Positions 9,647-19,081 of a stretch of DNA of 53,911 nt are shown piece after piece. Within the stretch, counting starts at the first letter, position 1; every line of letters begins with the position of its first letter. The stretch spans positions 1-53,911 of the forward strand of contig JAGWSB010000004.1 of NCBI GenBank assembly GCA_028876375.1, read 5' to 3'. The notes beneath the pieces were generated by a model. The model searched no databases. It was not told the DNA's origin and saw only the letters and a program-made list of their open reading frames with translations. The stretch is from Chloroflexota bacterium (lineage in GTDB: Bacteria; Chloroflexota; Limnocylindria; P2-11E). Both the position numbers and the translations under genes were made by a program.

Positions 9647-11176
9647 CTACTCGGCCGGGACCGACCTCTGCCGCACCGCGGCGGCGAGCACGTCGCGCGC
9701 GATCACGTCCGAGAGCGCGGCGATCTCCGGCGCGAGGGGGCGGTCCTCGTCGAGGGTGGGCGAGCCCTCGCGGATGAGGGCGCGCACCGTCTCGAGCGGC
9801 GCGGACGTCCGCATGCCGAGGAGGTCGAGGCCCTGCGCGGCACAGAGCGCCTCGATGGCGAGGATGTCGCGCACGTTGCGGACGACGGCCGCGAGCTTCT
9901 GCGCGGCGTGGACCCCCATGCTCACGTGGTCCTCCATCCCCGCGGACGTCGGGACCGACTGCATCGACGCGGGCAGCGCGCGCAGGCGATCCTCCGCTAC
10001 GAGGGCGGCGGCGGTGTACTGGGCGACCATGAACCCCGAGCTCGCTCCCGGGCGGCGCGTGAGGAACGGAGGCAGCCCCGAGGTGTGCCCGTTCGTCATG
10101 CGGTCGATGCGCGCTTCGGAGATCTCCCCCAGCTGCCCGACGGCGATGGTCGCGAGGTCGAGCGCGATCGAGACGGGCTGGCCGTGGAAGTTGCCGCCGG
10201 AGAGGACGCGCCCGTCCTCGGGGAAGACGAGCGGATTGTCCGTGACGGAGTCGATCTCGCGCTCGAGGACGCTCCGAACGTAGCCGAGGGCGTCGCGCGT
10301 GGCGCCGTGGACCTGCGGGATGCAGCGGATCGAGTACGGATCCTGGACGCGAGGGTCCCCGGTGCGGTGCGACTCGCGGATGGCGCTGCCCTCGACCAGC
10401 GCGCGCAGCGTCCGCGCGACGCTCTTCTGGCCGGGATGCGGGCGCGCCTCGTGGATCCGGGCGTCCCAGGCCTGATCCGTCGCGCGGAGGGCCTCCGCCG
10501 AGAGCGCCGCGATGATGTCGGCGGCCTCCGCGACGACCTCGGCGTCGTGCAGCGCGAGGCAGCCGATCGCCGTCATCACCTGCGTCCCGTTGATGAGGGC
10601 CAGGCCCTCCTTCGGCCCGAGCTGGATCGGCTTGAGGCCGGCGTGCTTCAGCGCCTCGGCCGCGGGCTTTCGCTTGCCGTCGTGGAACGCCTCGCCCTCG
10701 CCGATGAGGACGAGCGCCATGTGCGCGAGCGGCGCGAGGTCACCCGACGCGCCGACGCTCCCGTACATCGGCATGACCGGATGCACGCCGCGCCCGAGCA
10801 TGTCGACGAGGAGCTCCAGCGTCTCCTTGCGGACGCCCGACCTCCCCGCCGCGAGCGTGTTCGCCCGCAGCAGCATCGTCGCGCGCACGACGTCGACGGG
10901 GAGCGGGTCGCCCACGCCGACGGCGTGGCTGCGCACGAGGTCGCGCTGCAGCGTGCGCAGGTCCGCGGCGGGTATCTTCACCGTCGAGAGGTCGCCGAAG
11001 CCGGTGTTGATGCCGTAGATCGGCTCGTCGCCCCTGGCCAGCTCCTCGACGAGCTTTGCCGCCGCCTGGACCCTACCCTCGGCGCGGCGCTCGATGGCGA
11101 TGGCGACGTTCCCGCGCGCGACGCCGACGATCTCGGCGATCGTCAGATCCTGACCGGTGATGCGGATGGTGGTCAG
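9647..11176 (-). CDS. hutH: Histidine ammonia-lyase, probable CTG start
   Basis: HutH deaminates histidine to urocanate. The Ala-Ser-Gly triad that forms the MIO cofactor is present in [15 protein letters not shown], together with [12 protein letters not shown] and QDPYSIRC. Homology clearly extends upstream to [19 protein letters not shown], but no ATG, GTG or TTG exists there: the first in-frame GTG (10981) would remove the conserved GINTGFG region. The only plausible initiator is CTG at 11176, giving 509 residues, the usual family size. Two codons further upstream lies the amber stop of the carbonic anhydrase gene, in the same frame. No strong ribosome site is visible, so expression may rely on termination-reinitiation. 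Confidence 0.9.
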   Translation of the reverse strand: MTTIRITGQDLTIAEIVGVARGNVAIAIERRAEGRVQAAAKLVEELARGDEPIYGINTGFGDLSTVKIPAADLRTLQRDLVRSHAVGVGDPLPVDVVRATMLLRANTLAAGRSGVRKETLELLVDMLGRGVHPVMPMYGSVGASGDLAPLAHMALVLIGEGEAFHDGKRKPAAEALKHAGLKPIQLGPKEGLALINGTQVMTAIGCLALHDAEVVAEAADIIAALSAEALRATDQAWDARIHEARPHPGQKSVARTLRALVEGSAIRESHRTGDPRVQDPYSIRCIPQVHGATRDALGYVRSVLEREIDSVTDNPLVFPEDGRVLSGGNFHGQPVSIALDLATIAVGQLGEISEARIDRMTNGHTSGLPPFLTRRPGASSGFMVAQYTAAALVAEDRLRALPASMQSVPTSAGMEDHVSMGVHAAQKLAAVVRNVRDILAIEALCAAQGLDLLGMRTSAPLETVRALIREGSPTLDEDRPLAPEIAALSDVIARDVLAAAVRQRSVPAE

Positions 11177-11182
11177 GGGAGA

Positions 11183-11728
11183 CTACCGGGGGACTGCGCC
11201 CCCCGAGGACCCCCCGGGGACGCTCGTCCTGTACTCGGCGCTCATCTCCCGGTAGTGCTCCGACGCCGCATGCGTCCACCGCGAATCCTCGGGCCGCACG
11301 TCACGCGCGACACGGGCAGGCACGCCGACGACCATCTTCCGCTCGCCGACCTCCATGCCGGCGGGGAACACCGCGCCGGCGCCGACGAGACTTCCGCTTC
11401 CGACCTTGTTGAACCCGGTGAGGACGGACGCCGTCCCGATGAGGACGTTGTCGCCCACGACGCTCGAATGGACGATCGCGCCGTGTCCGATGGTGCAGTT
11501 CGCACCGATGATGGTGGGCGCGCCGTGATCGGTGTGGATGACGGAGTTGTCCTGGACGTTCGTCCCCGAGCCGATCCGCACGTACGACGTATCCGCGCGG
11601 ACCGTCACCCCGAACCAGATCGACGCGCCCGACGCGATCTCGACGTCGCCGATGATGCTCGCCGTCGGCGCGACCCACGCGTCGTCGGCGACCTTCGGCA
11701 TCTTCCCTTGATACGGATAGAGAGGCAC
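11183..11728 (-). CDS. Gamma-class carbonic anhydrase-like hexapeptide-repeat protein
   Basis: 181 residues from GTG 11728, beginning VPLYPYQGKMPKVADDAWVAP, the usual start of gamma-CA/YrdA/PaaY proteins. The left-handed beta-helix repeats are clear (ASIIGDVEIASGASIWFG, IGSGTNVQDNS, IGHGAIVHSSVVGDNVLIG), and the three histidines expected to bind metal occur in VIHTDHG and IGHGAIVH. A TACCAT hexamer 7 nt upstream of the GTG suggests a leaderless transcript. It heads the hut operon here, which is unusual; CO2 hydration is possible but many relatives have no measured activity. Confidence 0.85.
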   Translation of the reverse strand: MPLYPYQGKMPKVADDAWVAPTASIIGDVEIASGASIWFGVTVRADTSYVRIGSGTNVQDNSVIHTDHGAPTIIGANCTIGHGAIVHSSVVGDNVLIGTASVLTGFNKVGSGSLVGAGAVFPAGMEVGERKMVVGVPARVARDVRPEDSRWTHAASEHYREMSAEYRTSVPGGSSGGAVPR

Positions 11729-11735
11729 CGCGAGA

Positions 11736-12866
<1,131 letters not shown>

Positions 12867-13548
12867 CGACCTCGGCGACGCCGGCGTCCAGGAGCTTCTT
12901 CCGCAGCCGCCCGACGTGCACGTCGACGAGGCGCGTGTCGCTGCCCGGCTCGTAGCCCCACACCGTCGTCAGCAGGTCGTCGCGCGTGAAGACGCGGCCC
13001 GGCTCGCCGGCGAGCGTGCGCAGCAGCTTGAACTCCGTCGGCGTGAGCGCGATGTGCCGCTCGCCCGCGATCGCCTGCACGCTGGCGAGGTCGACGACGA
13101 AGCGCCCGAACCGGAGCTGCGATCGCCCGTCGCCCAGCGGAGCGTGCCCGCGGCGCAGCAGCGCACCGACGCGCGCGAGGAGCTCGTCGTTGTCGAACGG
13201 CTTCCCGACGTAGTCGTCGGCTCCGATGCGCAGACCGACGACACGGTCGGGCGCGTCGCGCTTCGCCGAGAGGAAGAGGACGGGCACGTCGCTCTCGCGG
13301 CGCAGCTGCAGGCAGAGGCTGATGCCGTCGACGCTCGGCATGAGCACGTCGAGGATGACGAGGTCGGGCTGGACCGCGGTGAACGTCTCGATCGCCTTGC
13401 GCGAGTCCGTCACGAGGCGGGCCTCGTAGCCCTCCTCGCGGAGGAGCTCGCAGACCGCGGCGGCGATGGCCTCGTCATCGTCGACGACGAGGACCTTGGC
13501 CAGGGTCGTCGTTCGGTCGGGGCCTGTCGGCTGCGTCTCGATCATGCA

Positions 13549-13572
13549 ACGGAGCCGTGAAGCAGGCTCCGT
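13549..13572. terminator. 8-bp perfect inverted repeat between dksA-like and regulator genes
   Basis: ACGGAGCC (13549-13556) and GGCTCCGT (13565-13572) are exact complements around an 8-nt loop. It lies after the dksA-like gene on the minus strand and directly before the regulator start, so it may be a terminator for the first or an operator for the second. There is no T run. Confidence 0.4.
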
Positions 13573-13601
13573 GCCGATCCAACGGCCGCCGGCTCAGCGC
13601 C

Positions 13602-13961
13602 CTACTTACGCTCCTCTTTGTTCGCGTCGGAGACGCAGTAGGCCGTGTCGGGGATGGCCTCCAGGCGCTCCTCGGGGATGGGCCCGCCGCACACGACGCA
13701 GCGTCCGTAGGCGCCGTCGTCCATGCGCCGGAGCGCGTCCTGGATGCGCCCGATGCGCGCCTCGATCAGCCGCTGCTGCGTCAGGTCGAGCTCGCGCGAC
13801 TCCGTCTCCGTCGCCGCGTCAGCGGGGTGCTGGTCGCGCAGCGACAGCTCTCCGCCGCTCTCCTGCTGGCCGATCGCGATGCGCTCGCGGACCAGGGCGA
13901 GAGAGCTCTCGGCGTCGCCGAGATCGTGCTCCAGCCGGCGGCGCTGTGCGGCCATCTCCAT
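13602..13961 (-). CDS. DksA/TraR-family zinc-finger-like protein with altered finger
   Basis: 119 residues. The N-terminal two thirds form a coiled coil rich in Glu/Arg; the C-terminal part has the DksA finger (YGRCVVCGGPIPEERLEAIP). Three of the four metal-ligand positions are cysteine (Cys88, Cys91, Cys109) but the fourth is Asp112 (YCVSD in place of YCxxC). DksA-type proteins enter the RNA polymerase secondary channel and adjust transcription under stress. The start is ATG 13961 or 13955. It is divergent from the VIT1-like gene. Confidence 0.82.
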   Translation of the reverse strand: MEMAAQRRRLEHDLGDAESSLALVRERIAIGQQESGGELSLRDQHPADAATETESRELDLTQQRLIEARIGRIQDALRRMDDGAYGRCVVCGGPIPEERLEAIPDTAYCVSDANKEERK

Positions 13962-13981
13962 CGCTCACAATGGTGCCACCG

Positions 13982-14776
13982 ATGGCGACGCCCGCTCCTG
14001 CCCATCCGACGGATCACGGCCGTGCCGACCAGCCCTATCTCGACCGCGATTGGCTGGCGGCGCATCTTCAAGAGGAGAGACGCAGCGCGGACCTCCTCGG
14101 CGAGACGCGCGAGGCGCTCTTCGGCGCGCAGGACGGCATCGTCAGCATCTTGACGGTCGTCAGCACGCTGAGCGGCGCGACGTCCGACCACCACGTCGTG
14201 CTGCTCGGGGGCATCGCGACGACGATCGCCGAGATCTTCTCCATGGCGGCGGGCGAGTACATGGGATCGCGCTCGCAGCATCAGGTGTTCGAGGCGCAGA
14301 TCGCGCGGGAGCGCAAGGAGGTCGAGGAGCGCCCGGGTGAATCGCAGGCCGAGGTGGCGTTCATGCTCGAGGAGGAGGGCCTGCAGCGCGACCAGGCCGA
14401 GCGCGTCGCCGGCGTCCTCGCGACGAACAAGGACGTCCTCCTGCGGACGATGGTGGAGAAGGAGCTCGGGCTCTCGGCGGAGCCCGACGCCCACGCGCTG
14501 CGCGGCGCGCTCGTGCTGTCGGGCGCGCTCGGCGTCGCCGCGATGGTGCCGCTCCTGCCATACGTCTTCCTCGGCGTCCACACCGCGCTCCTCGTGTCGA
14601 TCGGCGGCTCCGCCCTGGTGCTGTTCCTCCTCGGCGTCGCGAAGTCGCGTTTCGTCGAGGCCGGCGGGATCCGCTCGGGCCTCGAGATCGTGCTCCTCGC
14701 CGCCGTCGCCGGCGGCGCGGGCTATCTCTTCGGCACCCTCCTCCCGGCCATCGTCAGGGCCGCGCCCGTCCCCTGA
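13982..14776 (+). CDS. VIT1/CCC1-family transporter
   Basis: 264 residues from ATG 13982 (an in-frame ATG at 13970 would add four). The family signature is clear: GETREALFGAQDGIVSIL, GGIATTIAEIFSMAAGEYMG, a central charged helical region (EAQIARERKEVEERP) and three C-terminal membrane segments. Relatives move Fe2+ or Mn2+ into vacuoles or out of the bacterial cytoplasm, with the charged region acting as a metal-binding domain. About five membrane helices are expected. Confidence 0.88.
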   Translation: MATPAPAHPTDHGRADQPYLDRDWLAAHLQEERRSADLLGETREALFGAQDGIVSILTVVSTLSGATSDHHVVLLGGIATTIAEIFSMAAGEYMGSRSQHQVFEAQIARERKEVEERPGESQAEVAFMLEEEGLQRDQAERVAGVLATNKDVLLRTMVEKELGLSAEPDAHALRGALVLSGALGVAAMVPLLPYVFLGVHTALLVSIGGSALVLFLLGVAKSRFVEAGGIRSGLEIVLLAAVAGGAGYLFGTLLPAIVRAAPVP

Positions 14777-14980
14777 TCGCGGGCGCGCCTCCGGCAGCTC
14801 CATCGAGGGCGCGCACGCGAGCGCGACGGGGCTCCGGTACGACGGCGGACGGGTCACCCGCAACATGGCCGACCAGGTGTCCGGGCAGGACCTCCTCGTT
14901 CCCGCGGTGCCGCAGTACCGCCCGCCGACGACGTAACGGCGCGACGCGCCTGGTCGTGACCGTGCCTCTAGCCTGAGGCG
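14777..14980. other. 204-bp spacer with a coding-like fragment
   Basis: No complete gene is convincing. One plus-strand frame is open from inside the preceding gene to a TAA at 14934-14936, with strongly G/C third positions; its only internal start is ATG 14865 (23 codons). It could be the remnant of a lost gene end. A -10-like TAGCCT lies at 14969-14974. Confidence 0.25.
14969..14974 (+). promoter_or_regulatory. -10 hexamer (TAGCCT) for the LigD-type ligase
   Basis: TAGCCT ends 6 nt before the GTG at 14981. No ribosome site is visible, which fits leaderless initiation. Confidence 0.4.
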
Positions 14981-16000
14981 GTGCCGGGGCCGCACGTCCC
15001 CTTCCCGCCGCAAGAGGCCGAGCTCGTCGAGGAGATCCCTCTCGGCGAGAAGTGGCAGTACGAGCCGAAGTGGGACGGCTTCCGCGGCGTGCTCGAGAAC
15101 GACGGCGGCGAGCTCGCGCTGTGGAGCCGGAACGGCCGGCCGCTCCTGCGCTACTTCCCCGAGCTGCGGCCGCTCGGCGACCTTCTCCCGCCGCACTCCG
15201 CCCTCGACGGCGAGATCGTCATCGAGCGCGAGGGGCGGCTCGACTTCGACGCGATGCAGCTGCGGCTCCACCCGGCGGAGAGCCGCATCCGCAAGCTCGC
15301 CGCGGAGACGCCCTCGACGTACATCGCCTTCGACGTCCTGCTGTGGGCGGGTGACCCGATCCACGCGCGGCCGCTGCGCGAGCGCCGTGCCGCGTTGCTC
15401 GCGAAGGCGAAGGGCTTCCGCATCTCCCCGGCGTCGACGGACGTCGCGCAGGCGCGCGCGTGGCTCGCGCGTCTCGAGACGCTCGGCCTCGACGGCGTGA
15501 TCGCGAAGCGCCTGGACCTGGCGTACATGCCGGGCTCGCGCGAGGCGGTGCGGAAGGTGAAGAAGCACAAGACCGCGGACTGCGTGATCGTCGGCTACCG
15601 CACGAACGGCACGCGCATCGCGGTCCTCAACCTCGGGCTGTACCGGCCGGACGGGACGCTCGACTTCGCGGGGCACACCTCCGGGATCGCGGGTCCGTTG
15701 CAGCAGCGGCTGCAGGAGATGCTGCCGCCGCTCCGCGTCGAGGAGGAGACGACGACCGGACGCCACCCCGGCGGCGAGAGCCGCTGGTCGCGCGGGCGCG
15801 ACCTCGAGTGGACGCCGGTGCGCCCGGAGGTCGTGTGCGAGGTGCGTTACGACAAGGTCGAGGAGGACCGCTTCCGCCACGGCACGCGCTTCCTGCGCTT
15901 CCGGCCGGACAAGGATCCGAAGGACTGCACCTGGGAGCAGGTGCGCCCGCGCCGCCGCCGCGGCGACCCGACGCTCGAGGATCTGCTGGTGACCGCCTAG
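14981..16000 (+). CDS. ligD: ATP-dependent DNA ligase, LigD ligase-domain type
   Basis: 339 residues. Nucleotidyltransferase motif I with the adenylated lysine is YEPKWDGFR (Lys30); motif III is IAFDVLLW, motif IV LDGVIAKR, and motif V VRKVKKHKTADCVIVGY. A C-terminal OB-fold follows. It seals DNA nicks using ATP, and its sequence type is that of the LigD ligase used in non-homologous end joining. It is a stand-alone ligase; the polymerase module is a separate convergent gene whose stop overlaps this one by 4 nt. No Ku gene is in the window. Confidence 0.92.
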   Translation: MPGPHVPFPPQEAELVEEIPLGEKWQYEPKWDGFRGVLENDGGELALWSRNGRPLLRYFPELRPLGDLLPPHSALDGEIVIEREGRLDFDAMQLRLHPAESRIRKLAAETPSTYIAFDVLLWAGDPIHARPLRERRAALLAKAKGFRISPASTDVAQARAWLARLETLGLDGVIAKRLDLAYMPGSREAVRKVKKHKTADCVIVGYRTNGTRIAVLNLGLYRPDGTLDFAGHTSGIAGPLQQRLQEMLPPLRVEEETTTGRHPGGESRWSRGRDLEWTPVRPEVVCEVRYDKVEEDRFRHGTRFLRFRPDKDPKDCTWEQVRPRRRRGDPTLEDLLVTA

Positions 16001-16980
16001 TCGCGCCCCTCGCGCCTCTTCTTCTCTTCGTACTCCTTCCGCCAGTCGCGCGGCGGACCCGTGCGCGTCCGCGGCTTCGGGCCCTTCCCCGGCGGCTTGA
16101 TCCCGAGCTTCTCGAAGAGCGGCGCGATGCTGCGCTTGGCGCTCCACATGTCCGCGGTGAGATCTCCCGATCGGCGCACGCGCTCACGCATCGTCGTCAG
16201 CGTGAAGTCGGCGGGATCGACGTCCGCGACCTCGCGCCAGCGCAGAGGAGCGGAGCAGCGCGCGTCGCTGGTCGGGCGTACCGAATAGGCGGAAGCGATG
16301 GTCCGGTCGCGCGCGTTCTGGCCGTAGTCGACGAAGACGCCGGTCCGCTGGCGCACGGCCCACGTCGTCGTCGCGATCGTCGGCACCCTCTTCTCGACCT
16401 CTTTCGCCATCGCCTTGGCGAAGCGCCGCACTTCGGGGAACTCGAGGTCTCGCTCGATGGGGGCGAGGATGTGCATGCCCGTCGCGCCGGAGGTCTTGGG
16501 ATAGCTCGCGAGCCCCAGCTCGTCCATCACGTCCTTCACGACGAGGGCGATCTCGCGAACGTGCGGCCACTGACCCTCCGCGCTCGGATCGAGGTCGATG
16601 AGGAGGTAGTCGGGGCGCTCCACGTCGTCGATGCGCGAGTGCCAGGTGTGGATCTCGATGCAGCCGAGGTTGGCGAGCCAGGCGAGCGACGCGGGGCTGT
16701 CCAGGACCGGGAAGTCCGCGTTGCGCCCGCTCGGGAAGTGGATGCGGAAGGTCTCGAGCCAGGCCGGGTGCGGGACCGGCACGCGCTTCTGGTAGAAGAA
16801 GTCGCCGTCGACGCCGTTGGGGTAGCGCTTCATCTGCGCCGGGCGCTTGCGGACGTGGGGCAGGACGGCGTCCGCGAGATCGACGTAGTACTCGATCAGG
16901 TCGCCCTTGGTGAGCGCGCGGGCGGGGAAGAAGACCTTGTCCTGATTCGTGAGCGCGACGTCGTGACCGCCGATGCGCAT
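15997..16980 (-). CDS. ligD: LigD-type primase/polymerase (AEP superfamily)
   Basis: 327 residues matching the LigD polymerase domain: ALTNQDKVFFPARALTKGDLIEYY at the start, metal-binding motif I in LLIDLDPSA, motif II KTSGATGMHILAP and motif III in VFVDYGQNAR. These enzymes fill gaps with ribo- or deoxynucleotides at double-strand breaks. The C-terminus is a lysine/arginine-rich tail. Polymerase and ligase being separate genes facing each other differs from the fused mycobacterial LigD. Confidence 0.92.
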   Translation of the reverse strand: MRIGGHDVALTNQDKVFFPARALTKGDLIEYYVDLADAVLPHVRKRPAQMKRYPNGVDGDFFYQKRVPVPHPAWLETFRIHFPSGRNADFPVLDSPASLAWLANLGCIEIHTWHSRIDDVERPDYLLIDLDPSAEGQWPHVREIALVVKDVMDELGLASYPKTSGATGMHILAPIERDLEFPEVRRFAKAMAKEVEKRVPTIATTTWAVRQRTGVFVDYGQNARDRTIASAYSVRPTSDARCSAPLRWREVADVDPADFTLTTMRERVRRSGDLTADMWSAKRSIAPLFEKLGIKPPGKGPKPRTRTGPPRDWRKEYEEKKRREGRD

Positions 16981-17001
16981 CCACGCAGTATCGGCGGCGC
17001 C

Positions 17002-17373
17002 CTACTGGACGTGCGCTTGGTGCGAGACCCCCTCGATGGTCCGCAGCAGCCCGTCGAACTCGAACGGCTTGTGCACGACCGCGTCGGCGCCACGGATGTG
17101 ATGGCGACCGGGCGGGATCGCGGCGGAGACCACGATCACCGGGATGCTCCGCGTCGCGGCGTTCGCGCGCATGTGCCGCAGCAGCGTGTAGCCGTCGACG
17201 TCCGGGAGCATCAGGTCGAGCAGGACGACGTCGGGCTCGCGCCGCAGCATGTCGACCGCTTCGTGCGCGTCGCGGGCGAGGAGGACCTCGTACCCCTCCG
17301 CCGCGAGGAAGCTCTGGTAGAGGTACGACAGGTCCGGGTCGTCCTCGATCGCGAGTATCCGTAGCGCGCTCAT
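17002..17373 (-). CDS. Stand-alone response regulator receiver protein
   Basis: 123 residues consisting only of a CheY-like receiver. Acidic pocket EDD at 10-12, phospho-acceptor Asp53 in VLLDLMLPDVDG, Thr/Ser position in VIVVSA and Lys102 in VHKPFEF. With no output domain it probably works through protein contacts. Its kinase is not nearby. The leader contains a small GCGGC-ATGAA-GCCGC hairpin. Confidence 0.9.
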   Translation of the reverse strand: MSALRILAIEDDPDLSYLYQSFLAAEGYEVLLARDAHEAVDMLRREPDVVLLDLMLPDVDGYTLLRHMRANAATRSIPVIVVSAAIPPGRHHIRGADAVVHKPFEFDGLLRTIEGVSHQAHVQ

Positions 17374-17406
17374 GAGGCGGCTTCATGCCGCACTATCGGT
17401 GCCGCG

Positions 17407-18312
17407 CTAGCGGCAGGCTCGGAGCAGCTCCTCGACCCGATCGAGCGGCGGACGCTGCGGATCGGCGGACAAGGGCTGGACGCACACGTGATCCGCGCCG
17501 TTCCGTCGATGCGTCAAAACGCGGTCAACGATCCGTTCGAGCGGGCCCCAGGCGACGATCGCGTCGACGAGGCGGTCGCTCGGCGTCGCGATCTCTTCAT
17601 CCGACCAACCGAGCCGCCGCAGGTTGTTCGCGTAGTTGTCGAGCCGCGTGTAGCCGGACATGTGCGCCCGCGCGGTCTCCCGCGCGCGAGCGGGATCCGT
17701 CTCGAAGACGACCGCTTGCTCGACCGCGAGCACCGGGCCCTCGCCCAGGGTCTTGCGCGCGAGCGCGGTGTGCTCGACGGGGACGAAGTACGGGTGTGCG
17801 CCCGCGGCGCGTTCGCGCGCCAGCCGCAGCATCTGCGGCCCGAGCGCGGCGAGGACCCGCGGCGGCATCTGTGCCGGCTCGGGGCCGACGTACCGCGCGG
17901 CGTCCATCGCGTCGAGGTACTCGCGCATGCGTCCGATCGGCTTGTCGTACGTGCCGCCGGTGCGCCGGCGCACGACCGGGGCGTGGCTGATGCCGAGGCC
18001 GAGGACGAACCGGCCGGGGAACGCGTCGCCGAGGGCGCGCGCGCCGTTCTGCATCGCGACCGCGTCGCGGGCCCAGATGTTCGCGATGCCCGTCGCGAGG
18101 GGGATGCGCTCGGTCCACGAGAGCACCAGGGTGGCGTGGGCGAAGATGTCCTTGCTCATCCCGGTCTCGGCGATCCACAGCGCGCCCGCGCCCATCGCTT
18201 CGATGCGCCGCGCCGCGTCCCGCGCGTCGGCGCTGGTCATGCGATCGAGGGCGGACGTCCAGACGCCGACCGGGCCGATCCGCTCCGCGACCGCGCGTCC
18301 GGGATGCGCCAC
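17407..18312 (-). CDS. LLM class F420-dependent oxidoreductase (TIGR03620-like)
   Basis: 301 residues from GTG 18312. Typical segments are GPVGVWTSALDRMTSADA near the start, LWIAETGMSKDIFAHATLVL, IANIWARDAVAMQNGARALG and FVLGLGISHAP. The family uses coenzyme F420 for hydride transfer; the substrate is unknown. A TACGCT hexamer lies 6 nt before the GTG, the same hexamer as in front of the other LLM gene (6776) and the thioesterase gene. A longer start at 18348 is possible but would pass through this hexamer. Confidence 0.85.
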   Translation of the reverse strand: MAHPGRAVAERIGPVGVWTSALDRMTSADARDAARRIEAMGAGALWIAETGMSKDIFAHATLVLSWTERIPLATGIANIWARDAVAMQNGARALGDAFPGRFVLGLGISHAPVVRRRTGGTYDKPIGRMREYLDAMDAARYVGPEPAQMPPRVLAALGPQMLRLARERAAGAHPYFVPVEHTALARKTLGEGPVLAVEQAVVFETDPARARETARAHMSGYTRLDNYANNLRRLGWSDEEIATPSDRLVDAIVAWGPLERIVDRVLTHRRNGADHVCVQPLSADPQRPPLDRVEELLRACR

Positions 18313-18318
18313 GCCGGA

Positions 18319-18324
18319 AGCGTA
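18319..18324 (-). promoter_or_regulatory. -10 hexamer (TACGCT) for the second LLM oxidoreductase
   Basis: TACGCT on the minus strand ends 6 nt before the GTG at 18312, with no ribosome site. Confidence 0.4.
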
Positions 18325-18383
18325 TCCACCGCCGCGCAAAGAACGCACGTTCTACGAGCGCGCCGGGCTCGCAGCCGGAAGGG

Positions 18384-18665
18384 CTAGCGGCGGACGGTGT
18401 GGCCCCGCAGCGGGTCGAGCGCCTTGGCCCAGTCGACGAGACGGTCGATCGGCACGCCTCCGGTCGCGGTCCACTCGTGCCGATCGTCGTCGACCATTCC
18501 GTCGCAGTAGGCCCAGCGGCCGCGGTAGACGGTCAGCCCGCCGCGTCCGCCGCGCGACGGCGCCTCGCGATGCGCCACCCTCTCGCAGACCCAGTGCACC
18601 ACCGCGTCGGTGGGTCGCACGTGCGCGGCGCTCTCGTCGTGCCATAGCGGAGGCTGCACGCGCAT
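18384..18665 (-). CDS. Small conserved-looking protein of unknown function
   Basis: 93 residues from ATG 18665, whose A is shared with the TGA of the preceding small gene (TGATG), so the two are translationally coupled. It is rich in Asp, Arg, His and Trp (LWHDESAAHVRPTDAVVHWV, GRWAYCDGMVDDDRHEW). No motif is recognised. It has no membrane segment and is probably cytoplasmic. Confidence 0.55.
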   Translation of the reverse strand: MRVQPPLWHDESAAHVRPTDAVVHWVCERVAHREAPSRGGRGGLTVYRGRWAYCDGMVDDDRHEWTATGGVPIDRLVDWAKALDPLRGHTVRR

Positions 18666-18883
18666 CACTCCCTCCACAGCGAGCCCTGCGCCGGCTCGTC
18701 GTGCTCGGGCCAGAACGGATCGTCCGACAGCTTCACCGCGGTCTTCACGCGCGCCGGGTCGACGCGCACGCGGCCCTGCGGACCCTCGAGCTCGGCCGTG
18801 AGGATCCCCCCGCTATCGGCCCAGCAATGAACGAGGTCGCCCTCCGGCGTCCGGTACGTCCCCAGATCGACGGTCGTGTTCAT
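18665..18883 (-). CDS. Small protein of unknown function
   Basis: 72 residues from ATG 18883 with a good upstream purine site (GGGGGAG). The sequence (MNTTVDLGTYRTPEGDLVHC, then AELEGPQGRVRVDPARVKTA) looks like a small beta-rich fold. It is the first gene of a two-gene unit. No family is recognised. Confidence 0.55.
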   Translation of the reverse strand: MNTTVDLGTYRTPEGDLVHCWADSGGILTAELEGPQGRVRVDPARVKTAVKLSDDPFWPEHDEPAQGSLWRE

Positions 18884-19081
18884 CGACCTGCTCCCCCGTG
18901 CGCGGACCGTCGTCCGCCCGATGCCGCGACTGCAAGTCTGACACCGAGCAGGACACCCAGGGCCCTCTCGCTCGGCGCCGATCGATCGTGCCGCGAGCGT
19001 TCCGCGAGTGTCACGCGTGAAGCGGTGTCGAGGCAAGAGGAAGGATGCGCGTGCGCGCGCGAGCGGCCGCCGAGGGAGCGG

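Noticed and set aside
13781..16147. Minus-strand open frame of 788 codons over the VIT1-like and ligase genes
   Set aside because: Antisense of two clear genes; low-complexity Arg/Glu composition.
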